Of a stretch of DNA of 50,132 bases, positions 8,685-17,738 are shown one piece after another; the stretch's first letter is position 1; each line of letters begins with the position of its first letter. Source of the DNA: Nitriliruptorales bacterium (lineage in GTDB: Bacteria; Actinomycetota; Nitriliruptoria; Nitriliruptorales; Nitriliruptoraceae). A model generated the notes under the pieces. It saw only the letters and a list, made by a program, of their open reading frames with translations. It searched no databases and was not told the origin of the DNA. The translations under genes were made by a program, and so were the position numbers. Where the stretch lies: positions 1 through 50,132 of the forward strand of contig JAGXFT010000085.1 in assembly GCA_024637135.1 (NCBI GenBank), read 5' to 3'.

Positions 8685-9371
8685 ATGGCCACCCCGTTCT
8701 ACGTCGCACCCGAGCAGATGATGCAGGACCGGGCCGAGTACGCCCGCAAGGGCATCGCCCGGGGACGCTCGTTGGCCGCGGTGACCTTCGACGACGGGGT
8801 GCTGTTCGTCAGCGAGAACCCGTCGCGGCTGTTGTCCAAGACCTCCGAGATCTACGACCGCATCGCCTTCGCCGCGGTCGGCAAGTACAACGAGTTCGAG
8901 TCGCTGCGCGTGGCCGGCATCCGCCTCGCCGACGTCAAGGGCTACCAGTACGCCCGCGAGGACGTCACGGCCAAGTCGTTGGCGACCGCCTACTCGCAGT
9001 CGCTGGGGGCGATCTTCATGGGCGACGGCAAGCCCTACGAGGTCGAACTGCTCATCGCCCAGGTCAACGGGCCGACCACCCCGGTCGAGCTGTTCCACAT
9101 CCTCTACGACGGGTCGATCGTGGACGAGCGGGACGTCGTCGCCATCGGCGGCGAGGCCGACGCCATCACCGAGCACCTGCGCACGAACTGGGAGGAGGGT
9201 GCCGACCTGGCCGGTGCGCTGCGGCTGGCGGTCGCGGCACTGACCACGACCCACGACCGCGACGTCACCGCGACCGACCTCGAGGTGTCGGGACTGGACC
9301 GCACACGCGGCCGCCGCCAGTTCTTCCGGCTGGACCAGGAAGAGGTCGCCAGCCTGTTGGCGAACACCTGA
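8685..9371 (+). CDS. prcA: 20S proteasome alpha subunit PrcA
   Basis: 228 residues. Structural outer-ring subunit that forms the gate and binds the ARC C-terminal tail. The N-terminus [20 protein letters not shown] carries the alpha-specific H0 helix, and [21 protein letters not shown] begins the first strands. [22 protein letters not shown] is a typical alpha-type block; there is no catalytic threonine, as expected. The ATG at 8685 follows GGAG by about 9 bases, although a TTG directly before it keeps the frame open. Together with PrcB it would form the alpha7-beta7-beta7-alpha7 barrel. Confidence 0.96.
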   Translation: MATPFYVAPEQMMQDRAEYARKGIARGRSLAAVTFDDGVLFVSENPSRLLSKTSEIYDRIAFAAVGKYNEFESLRVAGIRLADVKGYQYAREDVTAKSLATAYSQSLGAIFMGDGKPYEVELLIAQVNGPTTPVELFHILYDGSIVDERDVVAIGGEADAITEHLRTNWEEGADLAGALRLAVAALTTTHDRDVTATDLEVSGLDRTRGRRQFFRLDQEEVASLLANT

Positions 9372-9450
9372 TGCGGATCCACCGTGGACACGTCGCCTCG
9401 CAGGAGGCACGGTCCGGCTGCGTTGGAGTCAGCCGACCGGGAGTCGGCGC

Positions 9451-10809
9451 GTGAGGCGGCGCGTGTTCGGCATCGAGAACGAGTACGGGGTGACGTACAC
9501 CCAGGACGGCCAGCGTCGGCTGACCCCCGACGAGGTCGCCCGCTACCTGTTCCGTCGGGTGGTGTCGTGGGGGCGGTCGTCGAACGTCTTCCTCGAGAAC
9601 GGCGCCCGGCTGTACCTCGACGTCGGTTCCCATCCCGAGTACGCGACCCCCGAGTGCGACAGCCCGCGCCAGGCGATCCTGTACGACAAGGCGGGGGAGG
9701 AGATGCTGCGCCGACTGGCGCGCTCGGCCGGCGCGCAGTTGGCCCAGGACGGGATCCCCGGCCGGGTCAGCGTGTTCAAGAACAACACCGACTCGGCCGG
9801 CAACTCCTATGGCTGCCACGAGAACTTCCTGGTCGCCCGGATCGGTGACTTCCAGCGCCTGACCGACAACCTGATCCCGTTCCTGGTCAGTCGCCAGGTC
9901 TTCGCCGGTGCCGGCAAGCTCCTGACGACGCCCCGCGGGACGATCTACACGCTGTCCCAGCGCGCCGACCACATCTGGGAAGGCGTCAGTTCGGCAACCA
10001 CGCGCTCCCGTCCCATCATCAACACCCGCGACGAACCCCACGCCGACGCCGAGGCCTACCGCCGACTGCACGTGATCGTGGGCGACTCGAACATGAACGA
10101 GTTCGCCGGGTGGCTGAAGGTCGCCACCGCCGACCTCGTCCTCCGGCTGCTGGAGGAGACCCCGGTCACGCGCGACGTGACCCTGGAGAACCCCATCCGG
10201 GCCATCCGTGACATCAGCCACGACCTCACCGGGACCCGGCGGGTCGAGTTGGCCAACGGGCGCGAGATGTCGGCGCTGGACCTGCAGGAGCACTACCTCG
10301 AACAGGTCGACCGCTTCGTGTCCAGTCGCAACGACACGACTGCCGACGACCTGCGCGTCGTCAGCGCGTGGGCCCACGTCCTGGAACGGTTGCGCCACGA
10401 CCCGATGAGCCTGTCGGCCGAGGTCGACTGGGTCGCCAAGCGGGCCGTGCTGGAGGCCTACCGGGAACGCCACGACCTGCCACTGTCGGACCCGCGCGTG
10501 GCGATGGTCGACCTCGCCTACCACGACCTCGATCCGGACCATGGGATCTACGCCGTGCTGGAGCGTCGGGGCAAGGTGCGGCGCATGGTCGACGACGACG
10601 AGATCGAGCGCGCAGTCGTCGAGCCACCGGCCACCACCCGGGCGGCCCTGCGTGGCCGCTTCATCACCGCGGCCAAGGCCGCCGGCCGCGACTACACCGT
10701 CGACTGGGTCCACCTGAAGGTGAACGACCACGGCCCCCGCACCGTCCTGTGCAAGGATCCCCTGGCCTCCGAGGACCCCCGCGTCGACCAACTCATCGCG
10801 GCGTTGTAG
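9451..10809 (+). CDS. pafA: Pup-protein ligase PafA
   Basis: 452 residues. Uses ATP to phosphorylate the C-terminal Glu of deamidated Pup and transfers it to a substrate lysine. The first ten residues contain IENEYG (Glu9 and Glu11 for metal/ATP), and Asp57 in [15 protein letters not shown] is the conserved catalytic base. [29 protein letters not shown] and the C-terminal domain match Dop's scaffold but lack the Dop loop. The GTG at 9451 places the family motif at the usual distance from the N-terminus. It sits 79 bp after prcA. The stop is followed by a 170-bp gap that holds the pafB control region. Confidence 0.96.
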   Translation: MRRRVFGIENEYGVTYTQDGQRRLTPDEVARYLFRRVVSWGRSSNVFLENGARLYLDVGSHPEYATPECDSPRQAILYDKAGEEMLRRLARSAGAQLAQDGIPGRVSVFKNNTDSAGNSYGCHENFLVARIGDFQRLTDNLIPFLVSRQVFAGAGKLLTTPRGTIYTLSQRADHIWEGVSSATTRSRPIINTRDEPHADAEAYRRLHVIVGDSNMNEFAGWLKVATADLVLRLLEETPVTRDVTLENPIRAIRDISHDLTGTRRVELANGREMSALDLQEHYLEQVDRFVSSRNDTTADDLRVVSAWAHVLERLRHDPMSLSAEVDWVAKRAVLEAYRERHDLPLSDPRVAMVDLAYHDLDPDHGIYAVLERRGKVRRMVDDDEIERAVVEPPATTRAALRGRFITAAKAAGRDYTVDWVHLKVNDHGPRTVLCKDPLASEDPRVDQLIAAL

Positions 10810-10905
10810 GGACGGTCCCATCCGGTCGAGGAGATGCCGTTCGGACGACGCCGGCCGCTCGCGCCCGGTCCACTCCCGCCGCCCCCCGGGACGCCCCGCT
10901 CGACC

Positions 10906-10939
10906 GGATGCCAAATTGTGTCGTATCGGTGTGGCATCC
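10906..10939. promoter_or_regulatory. Inverted repeat upstream of pafB, possible operator
   Basis: GGATGCCA (10906-10913) and TGGCATCC (10932-10939) are perfect reverse complements separated by 18 bp, so their centres are 26 bp apart, roughly two and a half helical turns. The spacer (AATTGTGTCGTATCGGTG) is locally A/T-rich and could contain promoter elements. The repeat ends 40 bp before the pafB start codon. Binding by a dimeric regulator, possibly PafBC itself, is inference. Confidence 0.55.
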
Positions 10940-10978
10940 TTCGTCGTGAGCGATCCCCTGCAACCCGGAAGGCATGTC

Positions 10979-11932
10979 GTGGTTCGTGACAAGGCAGAGC
11001 GGTTGGTCAACCTGACCTCGGCGTTGCTCGAGAACCGCCAGCCGCTGACGTTCGACGAGATCCGACGACGCCTGCGCGGCACCTACGACCAGGACGATTC
11101 CGAGAGCGCCCGTCGGATGTTCGAACGAGACAAGCGCGAGCTCCGGGGACTCAACATCCCGGTCACCACCACCCGCGACCTGTTCACGGGTGTCGAGGGC
11201 TACACCATCGACCGTGCCTCCTACGAACTCGAACCGCTCGACCTGACCGCCGAGGAGGCGACGGCGCTACTGGCCGGGGTCGCGATCTCGGGCGGGGTCG
11301 GGGACCAGGTCGCGGCGACGCGGCTGACGACCGACGCCACCGACTCACCCGCCGCGGCGTCGGCCGGTGGCCTGTCGGTGTCGCTGGACGCCGACCACCT
11401 CGACACCGTGGCGGCCGCCGTCACCACCCGCACCACGATCGCGTTCGACTATCGATCCGGTTACGGCACGCCCTCGCGCCGCACGCTCGACCCGTGGTCG
11501 GTCGGGATCCGCAACGGCGTCGGGTACGTGCTGGGCCACGACCACGACCGCGACGACCGGCGGCTGTTCCGGTTGTCGCGGATCGCGTCCTCGGTGGCCA
11601 CCGTGGGCGAGCCCGGGTCGTTCGAGCCACCGCCGGAGGTCGACCTCGCCGCCGAACTCCGCGCACCCTTCGGCGACGGCACCACGGTGGAGGTCATGGT
11701 TGCGCCGGACACGGTGGCCGAGGTCGTGTCGCGCGGCGGGCACCGGGCCGATCAGGCCACTGACGACGATGCGTGGGTGGCGATGGTGCTGCCCGACGCC
11801 GACCCCGTGCGGCTGTTCGGGTGGCTGGTCACGCACGCACGCCGGATCGTGGTGACGGCCCCCGACGACCTGCGATCGGGCGTCCGCGGTCACCTCGCGG
11901 CGGTCGTGGCCGAGCGCTCGGCGGACGCATGA
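10979..11932 (+). CDS. pafB: WYL-domain transcriptional regulator PafB
   Basis: 317 residues. With PafC it forms the heterodimeric activator of the LexA-independent DNA-damage response in mycobacteria, transcribed with the pupylation ligase but not needed for pupylation. The N-terminus (about 1-70) is a winged helix of the type LVNLTSALLENRQPLTFDEIRR. The WYL domain follows at about 150-230 (IAFDYRSG and LDPWSVGIRNGVGYVLGHD), and the WCX region comes last. The GTG at 10979 is chosen because GGAAGG lies exactly six bases upstream; earlier in-frame GTG and TTG codons lack this. The gene overlaps pafC by an ATGA. Confidence 0.92.
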   Translation: MVRDKAERLVNLTSALLENRQPLTFDEIRRRLRGTYDQDDSESARRMFERDKRELRGLNIPVTTTRDLFTGVEGYTIDRASYELEPLDLTAEEATALLAGVAISGGVGDQVAATRLTTDATDSPAAASAGGLSVSLDADHLDTVAAAVTTRTTIAFDYRSGYGTPSRRTLDPWSVGIRNGVGYVLGHDHDRDDRRLFRLSRIASSVATVGEPGSFEPPPEVDLAAELRAPFGDGTTVEVMVAPDTVAEVVSRGGHRADQATDDDAWVAMVLPDADPVRLFGWLVTHARRIVVTAPDDLRSGVRGHLAAVVAERSADA

Positions 11933-12855
11933 CGACCCCCGTGTTCCGCATGCTCGCCATGGTCCCGTGGGTCCTGCAACGCCCGGGTGTGCCGCTGGCC
12001 GACGTCGCCGCGGCCTTCGGCGCCGACGTCGACACGGTCCGTGACGAACTGAAGACGCTGGTGTACTGCGGTCCCCGGCTGGAGGCCAGCTACGAGTTCC
12101 AGGTCGACTTCGGTGCCGACGACACCGTGACGATCACGATGGCCGACGAGTTGCGACGCCCGCTGCGCCTGCAGCCGGACGAGGCCCTGCGGCTGGTGCT
12201 GGTGCTGACGGTCGCCCAGCGGATCACCCAGGGCGAGGTGCCGGGGCTGGACACCGCCCTGGCCAAGGTCCGTGCGGCGGTCGGCGTGGACGAGCACGCG
12301 GCCGTGGCGGTCGTGGACGACGCCGGCCACCTGGGTGCACTCCGGGACGCGATCAGCCGCGGCCGGGTCGTCGAACTCGACTACCTCGGCCGCAAGGACC
12401 GTCGGGCCAACGCCCGCCGGGTCGAGCCGTGGCGCGTCGACGTCACGCGCGAGGGCCAGTACCTGCAGGCACACGACCTCGACCGCGACGCACCGCGCGT
12501 GTTCCGGCTGGACCGGATCACCGACCTGGTGGTGACCGATGCCCGGGTGACCACGACCGCCCCGGACGACCTCGCGATCCCGGCGTGGGTCCCCGACGAG
12601 GACGCCGTGACGGCCGTGCTCGAACTCGGACCGGGCGCACACTTCGTCGGCGACTACGTCCAGCCCGACGTCGACGTGGTGACCGACGGCCAGCGCCGGA
12701 TCGAACTTCGCACCGACGCCCTGGACTGGCTCGCCGACCTGGTCCTGGCCGGCGGCGTGGCGGCGCGGGTGGTGGAGCCGCCGGACCTCGCCGACCTCGT
12801 CGCCCGGCGCGCCGCAGACGGCCTGGCGGCCTACGACACCCACCCGATCCGGTGA
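11929..12855 (+). CDS. pafC: WYL-domain transcriptional regulator PafC
   Basis: 308 residues. Partner of PafB. The N-terminal winged helix is around FRMLAMVPWVLQRPGVPLAD and VDTVRDELKTL (3-45). The WYL domain contains VVELDYLGRKDRR, RRVEPWRVDVTREGQYLQAHD and PRVFRLDRI (about 145-200), followed by a WCX segment ending at AAYDTHPIR. The ATG overlaps the pafB stop by 4 bases, so the two subunits are co-translated. It ends 63 bp before tatA. Family membership is clear; regulation of DNA-damage genes in this organism is inferred from mycobacteria. Confidence 0.93.
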   Translation: MTTPVFRMLAMVPWVLQRPGVPLADVAAAFGADVDTVRDELKTLVYCGPRLEASYEFQVDFGADDTVTITMADELRRPLRLQPDEALRLVLVLTVAQRITQGEVPGLDTALAKVRAAVGVDEHAAVAVVDDAGHLGALRDAISRGRVVELDYLGRKDRRANARRVEPWRVDVTREGQYLQAHDLDRDAPRVFRLDRITDLVVTDARVTTTAPDDLAIPAWVPDEDAVTAVLELGPGAHFVGDYVQPDVDVVTDGQRRIELRTDALDWLADLVLAGGVAARVVEPPDLADLVARRAADGLAAYDTHPIR

Positions 12856-12885
12856 CGGCTCGCTCGTCCGGCTCCCGGCCCGGGT

Positions 12886-12891
12886 TACACT
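12886..12891 (+). promoter_or_regulatory. Possible -10 element of tatA
   Basis: TACACT lies 28 bp upstream of the tatA GTG in a short stretch between pafC and tatA. No good -35 is visible. GAGGA just before the start codon gives the ribosome binding site. Confidence 0.35.
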
Positions 12892-12918
12892 CGGGGAACA
12901 CCGACTAGAGGACGCGCC

Positions 12919-13110
12919 GTGGGCAGCCTTGGACCGCCAGAACTGTTGATCGTCCTGGTCATCGTGCTCCTGTTGTTCGGCGGCCGCAAGCTGCCGGAGC
13001 TGTCACGGTCGATCGGGACCTCCATCAAGGAGTTCCGCAAGGCGACGGACGACGACGAGGAGACGACCGAAGATCGTCCTCGGGTCAGCCCGCCGTCCAA
13101 GGAGGTCTGA
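12919..13110 (+). CDS. tatA: Sec-independent translocase subunit TatA
   Basis: 63 residues. Forms the oligomeric pore or membrane-thinning patch of the twin-arginine export system. A short N-terminus is followed by one membrane segment (PELLIVLVIVLLLFG, about 7-21), the hinge GRKLPELSRSIG, and an amphipathic helix (about 27-42) ending in an acidic tail. The GTG start follows GAGGA with standard spacing. A strong AAGGAGG inside its last codons serves the downstream tatC, so the two are translated together. Placement directly after PafBC matches other actinobacteria. Confidence 0.95.
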   Translation: MGSLGPPELLIVLVIVLLLFGGRKLPELSRSIGTSIKEFRKATDDDEETTEDRPRVSPPSKEV

Positions 13111-13113
13111 CCC

Positions 13114-13884
13114 ATCGCGACAAGTGACGTCGAGCAGCCGCTCGTCGAGCACCTCGCGGAGTTTCGGGACCGCCTCTTCAAGAGCATGATCGCCCTCGGT
13201 CTGGGGACGATCGTCGGCTACGTCATCTTCGACTTCCTGCTCGGTTCGGCACTGGCCCCCGTGTGCGATCGCGGGGTCCTGATCGTCTTCGGCGACGATC
13301 CCGATTCCTGCAACCTGCTGGCCCTGAACGTCCTCGAACCCTTCAGCGTGCGCATCAAGACCGCGCTGGTGTTCGGCCTGTTCGTGGGCGGCCCGGTGAT
13401 CTTCTACCAGTTGTGGAAGTTCATCACCCCGGGCCTGACCGACACGGAACGGCGCCTGACCCTGCCGTTCGTGGTCCTCAGCCAGGTGATGTTCGCCTTC
13501 GGCATCGTGTTCGCGTGGTTCATCATCCCGCAGGGCCTGGCGATCCTGCTCCGGTTGGGTGGCGACCAGATCCAGGCCGCGTTGTCGGCCACGAACTACC
13601 TCGACTTCTTCCTGCGCACGTCGGTGGCCTTCGGGCTGGTGTTCGAGATTCCGCTGGTGCTGATCTTCCTGTCGCTGGTCGGGGTCGTGCACCACGACGG
13701 CCTGCGCCGCTTCCGCCCCTACGCGGTGGTCGTCAACGTCATCGTCGCCGCCATCATCACGCCGACGACCGACGCCGTCACGCTGTTCTTCATGGCTGGC
13801 CCGATGATCGTCTTCTACGAGGTCGCGATCTGGGCCGCCTGGGTCATCGAACGCCGTCGCCGCCGTCGCCGCCGGAGGGCGTGA
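13114..13884 (+). CDS. tatC: Sec-independent translocase TatC with an apparent ATC start
   Basis: 256 residues when begun at ATC 13114. TatC binds the twin-arginine signal peptide and spans the membrane six times. The conserved cytosolic N-terminus QPLVEHLAEFRDRLFKS lies between the tatA stop and the first ATG at 13186 in the same frame, and no ATG, GTG or TTG occurs there. AAGGAGG at 13099-13105 is placed eight bases before the ATC, an ideal position. Starting at ATG 13186 would remove the signal-recognition segment. Other family features are FITPGLT, FEIPLVL and ITPTTDAVT. The C-terminus is a run of arginines. The stop overlaps helY as GTGA. The gene is certain; the start codon is the oddity. 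Confidence 0.93.
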   Translation: MATSDVEQPLVEHLAEFRDRLFKSMIALGLGTIVGYVIFDFLLGSALAPVCDRGVLIVFGDDPDSCNLLALNVLEPFSVRIKTALVFGLFVGGPVIFYQLWKFITPGLTDTERRLTLPFVVLSQVMFAFGIVFAWFIIPQGLAILLRLGGDQIQAALSATNYLDFFLRTSVAFGLVFEIPLVLIFLSLVGVVHHDGLRRFRPYAVVVNVIVAAIITPTTDAVTLFFMAGPMIVFYEVAIWAAWVIERRRRRRRRRA

Positions 13885-16691
13885 TCAGCCACCCCCCACC
13901 ACGCGACGTGGACCCCGACGACGATGCGGACACCCGGCCGTCCGATGCGCCCGTCGACTCCGTCGATCCCGTCGATCCCCAGGCACCTGGCCCCTCGGAC
14001 GAATCCCTCGACGCCGTCGCGGCGTTCGCGGCCACGCTGGACTTCCCGCTCGACGACTTCCAACAGGAGGCCTCCCACGCCCTGGCCGGGGGACGCGGAG
14101 TCCTGGTCGCGGCCCCCACCGGTGCCGGCAAGACAGTCGTGGCCGACTTCTGCGTCCAGCAGGCCCTCGCGGTCGGCCGGCGCTGCTTCTACACGACCCC
14201 CATCAAGGCCCTGTCCAACCAGAAGTTCCGCGACCTGGTCGAGGTCCACGGCCGCGACGCCGTGGGGTTGCTGACCGGGGACCGCAGCGTGCGCGGCGAC
14301 GCCCCCGTGGTGGTGATGACCACCGAGATCCTGCGCAACATGATCTACGACGAGTCCGCCGCACTGGACGGGCTCGACTTCGTGGTCATGGACGAGGTGC
14401 ACTACCTCGCCGACCGCGCCCGTGGCTCGGTGTGGGAGGAGGTGCTGATCCAGCTCGACCAGCGTGTCCGGGTGGCCGCGCTGTCGGCGACGGTCTCCAA
14501 CGCCGAGGAGTTCGGTGCCTGGCTGAACGAGGTCCGCGGCGGCATCGACGTCGTCATCTCCGAGGAACGCCCGGTCCCACTCCGCCACCACTACTACGTC
14601 AACGATCGCATCTTCCCGACGTTCAAGGCCGGCGGCAACAAGGGTCAGTCCAAGAAGAACCGTGACGCGGCGGCGCGAGCCCGCGGTGGGGTGCCCAACC
14701 CCGAGGTGCGGATGCTGGAGCGCAAGGCCGGCACCCGCAACCGCGTGACCGGCCGGGGCCGCCGGATGGGCCCGTCGGTGCGCCTGCGGTGGCCGTCGCG
14801 CCCGGTCGTGGTCGAGGAGTTGGACCACCGCGGGTGGCTGCCCGCGATCAACTTCGTGTTCTCCCGGGCCGGGTGTGACCGGGCCGTCGACGAACTGGTC
14901 GCAGCCGGCATCAACCTCACCACCGCCGCCCAGCGCGACGAGATCGACGTCCTGGTCGACACACTGCTGGCCGACGTGCCACGCGCGGACCTTCAGACAC
15001 TGGGCGTGGAGACCTTCCGCGATCGCCTCCGGCGGGGCCTGGCGACCCACCACGCCGGCATGGTGCCGGCCTTCAAGGAGGTCGTCGAGGAGGCCTTCCA
15101 GGCCGGGCTCCTGTCGGTCGTCATCGCGACCGAGACCCTTGCGCTGGGCATCAACATGCCGGCCAAGACGGTCGTGATCGAACGGCTCGAGAAGTGGAAC
15201 GGCGAGAGCCACGTGCTGCTCACGCCCGGCCAGTACACCCAGTTGACCGGTCGGGCCGGACGGCGCGGGATGGACCCGGTCGGCCACGCCGTGGTGCTGC
15301 ACCAGCGCGACCTGCCGTTCACCACGGTCGCCGGGCTGGTCGGACGTCGCACCTATCCGTTGAACTCCTCGTTCACCCCGTCCTACAACATGGTCGTCAA
15401 CCTGCTGCGCCGCCATCCTCCCGACGAGGCCGAGGACCTGCTGGGGGCCTCGTTCGCGCAGTTCCAGACCGACCGCTCCACCAGTGGCCTGGAACGCCAA
15501 CGACAGGAAGCACGCCAGACCGCGCGTGGCTACGAGGGTGCGACGGTGTGCGACCGGGGCGACTGGTCGACCTACTGGGCGCTGCGTCGGGACCTGTCCC
15601 GACTGGAGAAGCAGACCGCCAAGGACCGCCGCCGTGCCGCCAACGCCGCCCAGCGCGCCGGCATCGAGGCGCTGGTGCCCGGCGACGTGTTGGGGCTGCC
15701 GTGGATCGGACGGCGCGGACTGGCCGCGGTCATCGGGGTCCGACTGACCGGGTCGGGCGTGCCGCTGGCCGACGTCGTCAGCGACAACCGGGTGCTGCAA
15801 CGCATCGGCCCCCGCGAACTGGACGGGCCGCCGCCGGTCATCGACCGCATCCGACTGCCCCGTGGCGGCAACCCCCGACAGCGCTCGTTCCGGAACCAGG
15901 TGGCCGGTGCGCTGGCCGACGTGGAGCCTCTGGACGAGCTGCCGACCCCACCCGGCGTCGACGTCCCCGAGGCGGTCGCCGAGCGCATCCGCGACATCCG
16001 GGCGGCCATGAAGGACCATCCCTGCCACGCCTGCGACGACCGGGCCGAGCACGAGGCGTGGCAGCGCCGGGCCGACGACGCCGACATGACCGTCCGCACG
16101 CTCACCACCCAGATCGATCGTCGCACCGGATCGCTGGTCCGCCAGTTCCGTCGCCTGGTCGCGGTCCTGCTGGAAACGGGTTACCTCGACGAGGACCAGT
16201 CGCCCACTCGCTTCGGGCGCATGCTCGCCGACATCTACGCCGACGTCGACCTGCTGGTGGCCGAGGGCATCCGGCGCGGCCTGTTCGACGACTGCACGGC
16301 GGCCGAGCTCGCGGGCGCAGCAGCCCTGTTGACGTACGAGCCACGGGGGGGCGAGCCCACGGTCAACCCGACCCTGCCGACCCGCCGACTGGCCCGGTTG
16401 CACGTCGACCTGCAGGAACTGGCCGTGGAACTGCGGGCCCTGGAGGGGCGGCACGGCCTCGATCCGCTCCGGGACGTGGACGGCGGCTTCGTGGCCGCCG
16501 CCTGGCGCTGGACGACGGGGGCGGACCTGGACGACGCGGTGCGGGGCATGGAGATGACCGGCGGGGACTTCGTCCGCAACGTCAGGCAGGTCGCTGACCT
16601 GGTGGGGCAACTGCGCAGTGCCGTCCCGGCCCTGTCGGGCACGGCCAACGATGCGCTGGACCGCCTCCGCCGGGGGATCGTGGAAGCCTGA
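13881..16691 (+). CDS. helY: Ski2/Mtr4-like DEVH RNA helicase HelY
   Basis: 936 residues. Superfamily 2 helicase of the Ski2/Mtr4 group, found next to tatC in many actinobacteria and presumed to act in RNA turnover. An acidic N-terminal extension (about 1-45) precedes the helicase core. Motifs are APTGAGKT (78-85), TPIKALSNQKF (106-116), DEVH (171-174), LSATVSN, TLALGINMPAKTV and QLTGRAGRRG. The distal half matches the DSHCT-type C-terminal domain, with a CxxC (HPCHACDD) in the linker. The GTG at 13881 overlaps the tatC stop and has GGAGG just upstream. Length is close to that of mycobacterial HelY (about 900). Confidence 0.93.
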   Translation: MISHPPPRDVDPDDDADTRPSDAPVDSVDPVDPQAPGPSDESLDAVAAFAATLDFPLDDFQQEASHALAGGRGVLVAAPTGAGKTVVADFCVQQALAVGRRCFYTTPIKALSNQKFRDLVEVHGRDAVGLLTGDRSVRGDAPVVVMTTEILRNMIYDESAALDGLDFVVMDEVHYLADRARGSVWEEVLIQLDQRVRVAALSATVSNAEEFGAWLNEVRGGIDVVISEERPVPLRHHYYVNDRIFPTFKAGGNKGQSKKNRDAAARARGGVPNPEVRMLERKAGTRNRVTGRGRRMGPSVRLRWPSRPVVVEELDHRGWLPAINFVFSRAGCDRAVDELVAAGINLTTAAQRDEIDVLVDTLLADVPRADLQTLGVETFRDRLRRGLATHHAGMVPAFKEVVEEAFQAGLLSVVIATETLALGINMPAKTVVIERLEKWNGESHVLLTPGQYTQLTGRAGRRGMDPVGHAVVLHQRDLPFTTVAGLVGRRTYPLNSSFTPSYNMVVNLLRRHPPDEAEDLLGASFAQFQTDRSTSGLERQRQEARQTARGYEGATVCDRGDWSTYWALRRDLSRLEKQTAKDRRRAANAAQRAGIEALVPGDVLGLPWIGRRGLAAVIGVRLTGSGVPLADVVSDNRVLQRIGPRELDGPPPVIDRIRLPRGGNPRQRSFRNQVAGALADVEPLDELPTPPGVDVPEAVAERIRDIRAAMKDHPCHACDDRAEHEAWQRRADDADMTVRTLTTQIDRRTGSLVRQFRRLVAVLLETGYLDEDQSPTRFGRMLADIYADVDLLVAEGIRRGLFDDCTAAELAGAAALLTYEPRGGEPTVNPTLPTRRLARLHVDLQELAVELRALEGRHGLDPLRDVDGGFVAAAWRWTTGADLDDAVRGMEMTGGDFVRNVRQVADLVGQLRSAVPALSGTANDALDRLRRGIVEA

Positions 16692-16766
16692 CGGCCGCCG
16701 TACCCTCGCCCCCCGCCCGCGATCCGGGGCGTCCCGACCGTCCCCGACGTCCTCGAAGAGCCGACC

Positions 16767-17696
16767 GTGACCAGCCTGCGTGACACCGTCCTCGTGATCG
16801 CCAACCCGCGAGCCGGGACCGGGACCTCGTCGGCCCTGGACGTGGTGACGGCCGGCATCCGCGACGCCGGTCGGGCGCTGTCGGTGGCGACCACCACCGG
16901 CACCGGTGACGGGGAACAGCTCGCACGCCAGGGCGTGGCGGACGGCCACCGGCACGTCATCGTCGTCGGCGGGGACGGAACCCTCCACGACGTCGTGAAT
17001 GGCCTGGTGGACGTCGAGGCCGGCGTCGCGCGGGCCCCGGACCTGCGGCTCGGCATCGTCGGCGCCGGGACCGGCAGCGACTTCGCGCGGACGTTCGGAC
17101 TCGACCGCCGCCCCGAGATCGCGCTGCGGCACGCGCTGCACGACACCACCATGCCCATCGACATCGGGCGCGTGACATTCCGCGCACCCGACGGCACGAC
17201 CACGACCCGCGCCTTCGCCAACATCGTGTCCATCGGCTGGACCGCGTCGGTCGTGCGCGGCTCGACCCGGCTGCCCCGACGGCTCCGTGGGGCGAGGTAC
17301 GTCGTGGCCGGCATCCTCGCCGCCCCCACGATGCGGTCGGCACCGGTGTCGGTGGTGCTGGACCACACGACCCGCCACGACGAGATCTGCGAGGTCGTCG
17401 TCGCCAACGGCCAGTTCTTCGGTGCGGGGCTGAAGGTGGCGCCTCGCGCGCTGCCGGACGACGGCATCCTCAACGTCCAGACGTGGGCGACCCGACCGCT
17501 GGACGTCCTGCGGGAACTGCCCCGGGTGCGCCTGGGCGAACACCTGGACCGACCCGACGTCCGCGAGTGGCAGTCACGCACCGTGTCGGTCGACGCCGAC
17601 CGACGACCCCTGGCCGTGGAGGCGGACGGCGAGTCCCTGGGCACGACCCCCGTGACGATCGACCTGCTGCCCGGCCTGCTCGACCTGGCGATCTGA
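16767..17696 (+). CDS. Diacylglycerol/sphingosine kinase-family lipid kinase
   Basis: 309 residues. Shows the DAGK catalytic fold: NPRAGTGTS near the N-terminus (nucleotide loop), GGDGTLHDVVNG with GGDGT at 68-72, and GAGTGSDFARTFG. The C-terminal half has the beta-sandwich blocks ANGQFFGAGLKVAPRALPDDG and VEADGE. The family phosphorylates lipid hydroxyls (diacylglycerol, phosphatidylinositol precursors or sphingoid bases); the exact substrate cannot be read from sequence. It is cytosolic or membrane-peripheral, without a signal peptide. The GTG at 16767 directly precedes the nucleotide-binding strand. It lies 75 bp after helY and 42 bp before the M24 peptidase. Confidence 0.88.
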   Translation: MTSLRDTVLVIANPRAGTGTSSALDVVTAGIRDAGRALSVATTTGTGDGEQLARQGVADGHRHVIVVGGDGTLHDVVNGLVDVEAGVARAPDLRLGIVGAGTGSDFARTFGLDRRPEIALRHALHDTTMPIDIGRVTFRAPDGTTTTRAFANIVSIGWTASVVRGSTRLPRRLRGARYVVAGILAAPTMRSAPVSVVLDHTTRHDEICEVVVANGQFFGAGLKVAPRALPDDGILNVQTWATRPLDVLRELPRVRLGEHLDRPDVREWQSRTVSVDADRRPLAVEADGESLGTTPVTIDLLPGLLDLAI

Positions 17697-17738
17697 ACAC
17701 CGCGACACCACGACCACCCACCACGACGGGAGCACACC

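Noticed and set aside
10906-10981. Mycobacterial PafBC-dependent promoter motif before pafB
   Set aside because: A TTGTG is present in the spacer, but the remaining positions of the known motif and a properly spaced TAnnnT do not line up; only the inverted repeat is reported.
13186-13884. tatC starting at ATG 13186
   Set aside because: It would remove the conserved signal-peptide-binding N-terminus and leave the strong AAGGAGG at 13099 without a use.
13815-17543. Very long minus-strand open frame opposite helY, and similar long antisense frames across the window
   Set aside because: In DNA this GC-rich, stop codons are rare in frames opposite real genes. The translations are low-complexity Arg/Gly/Val/Asp sequence without motifs, and each lies over a gene with clear family matches.
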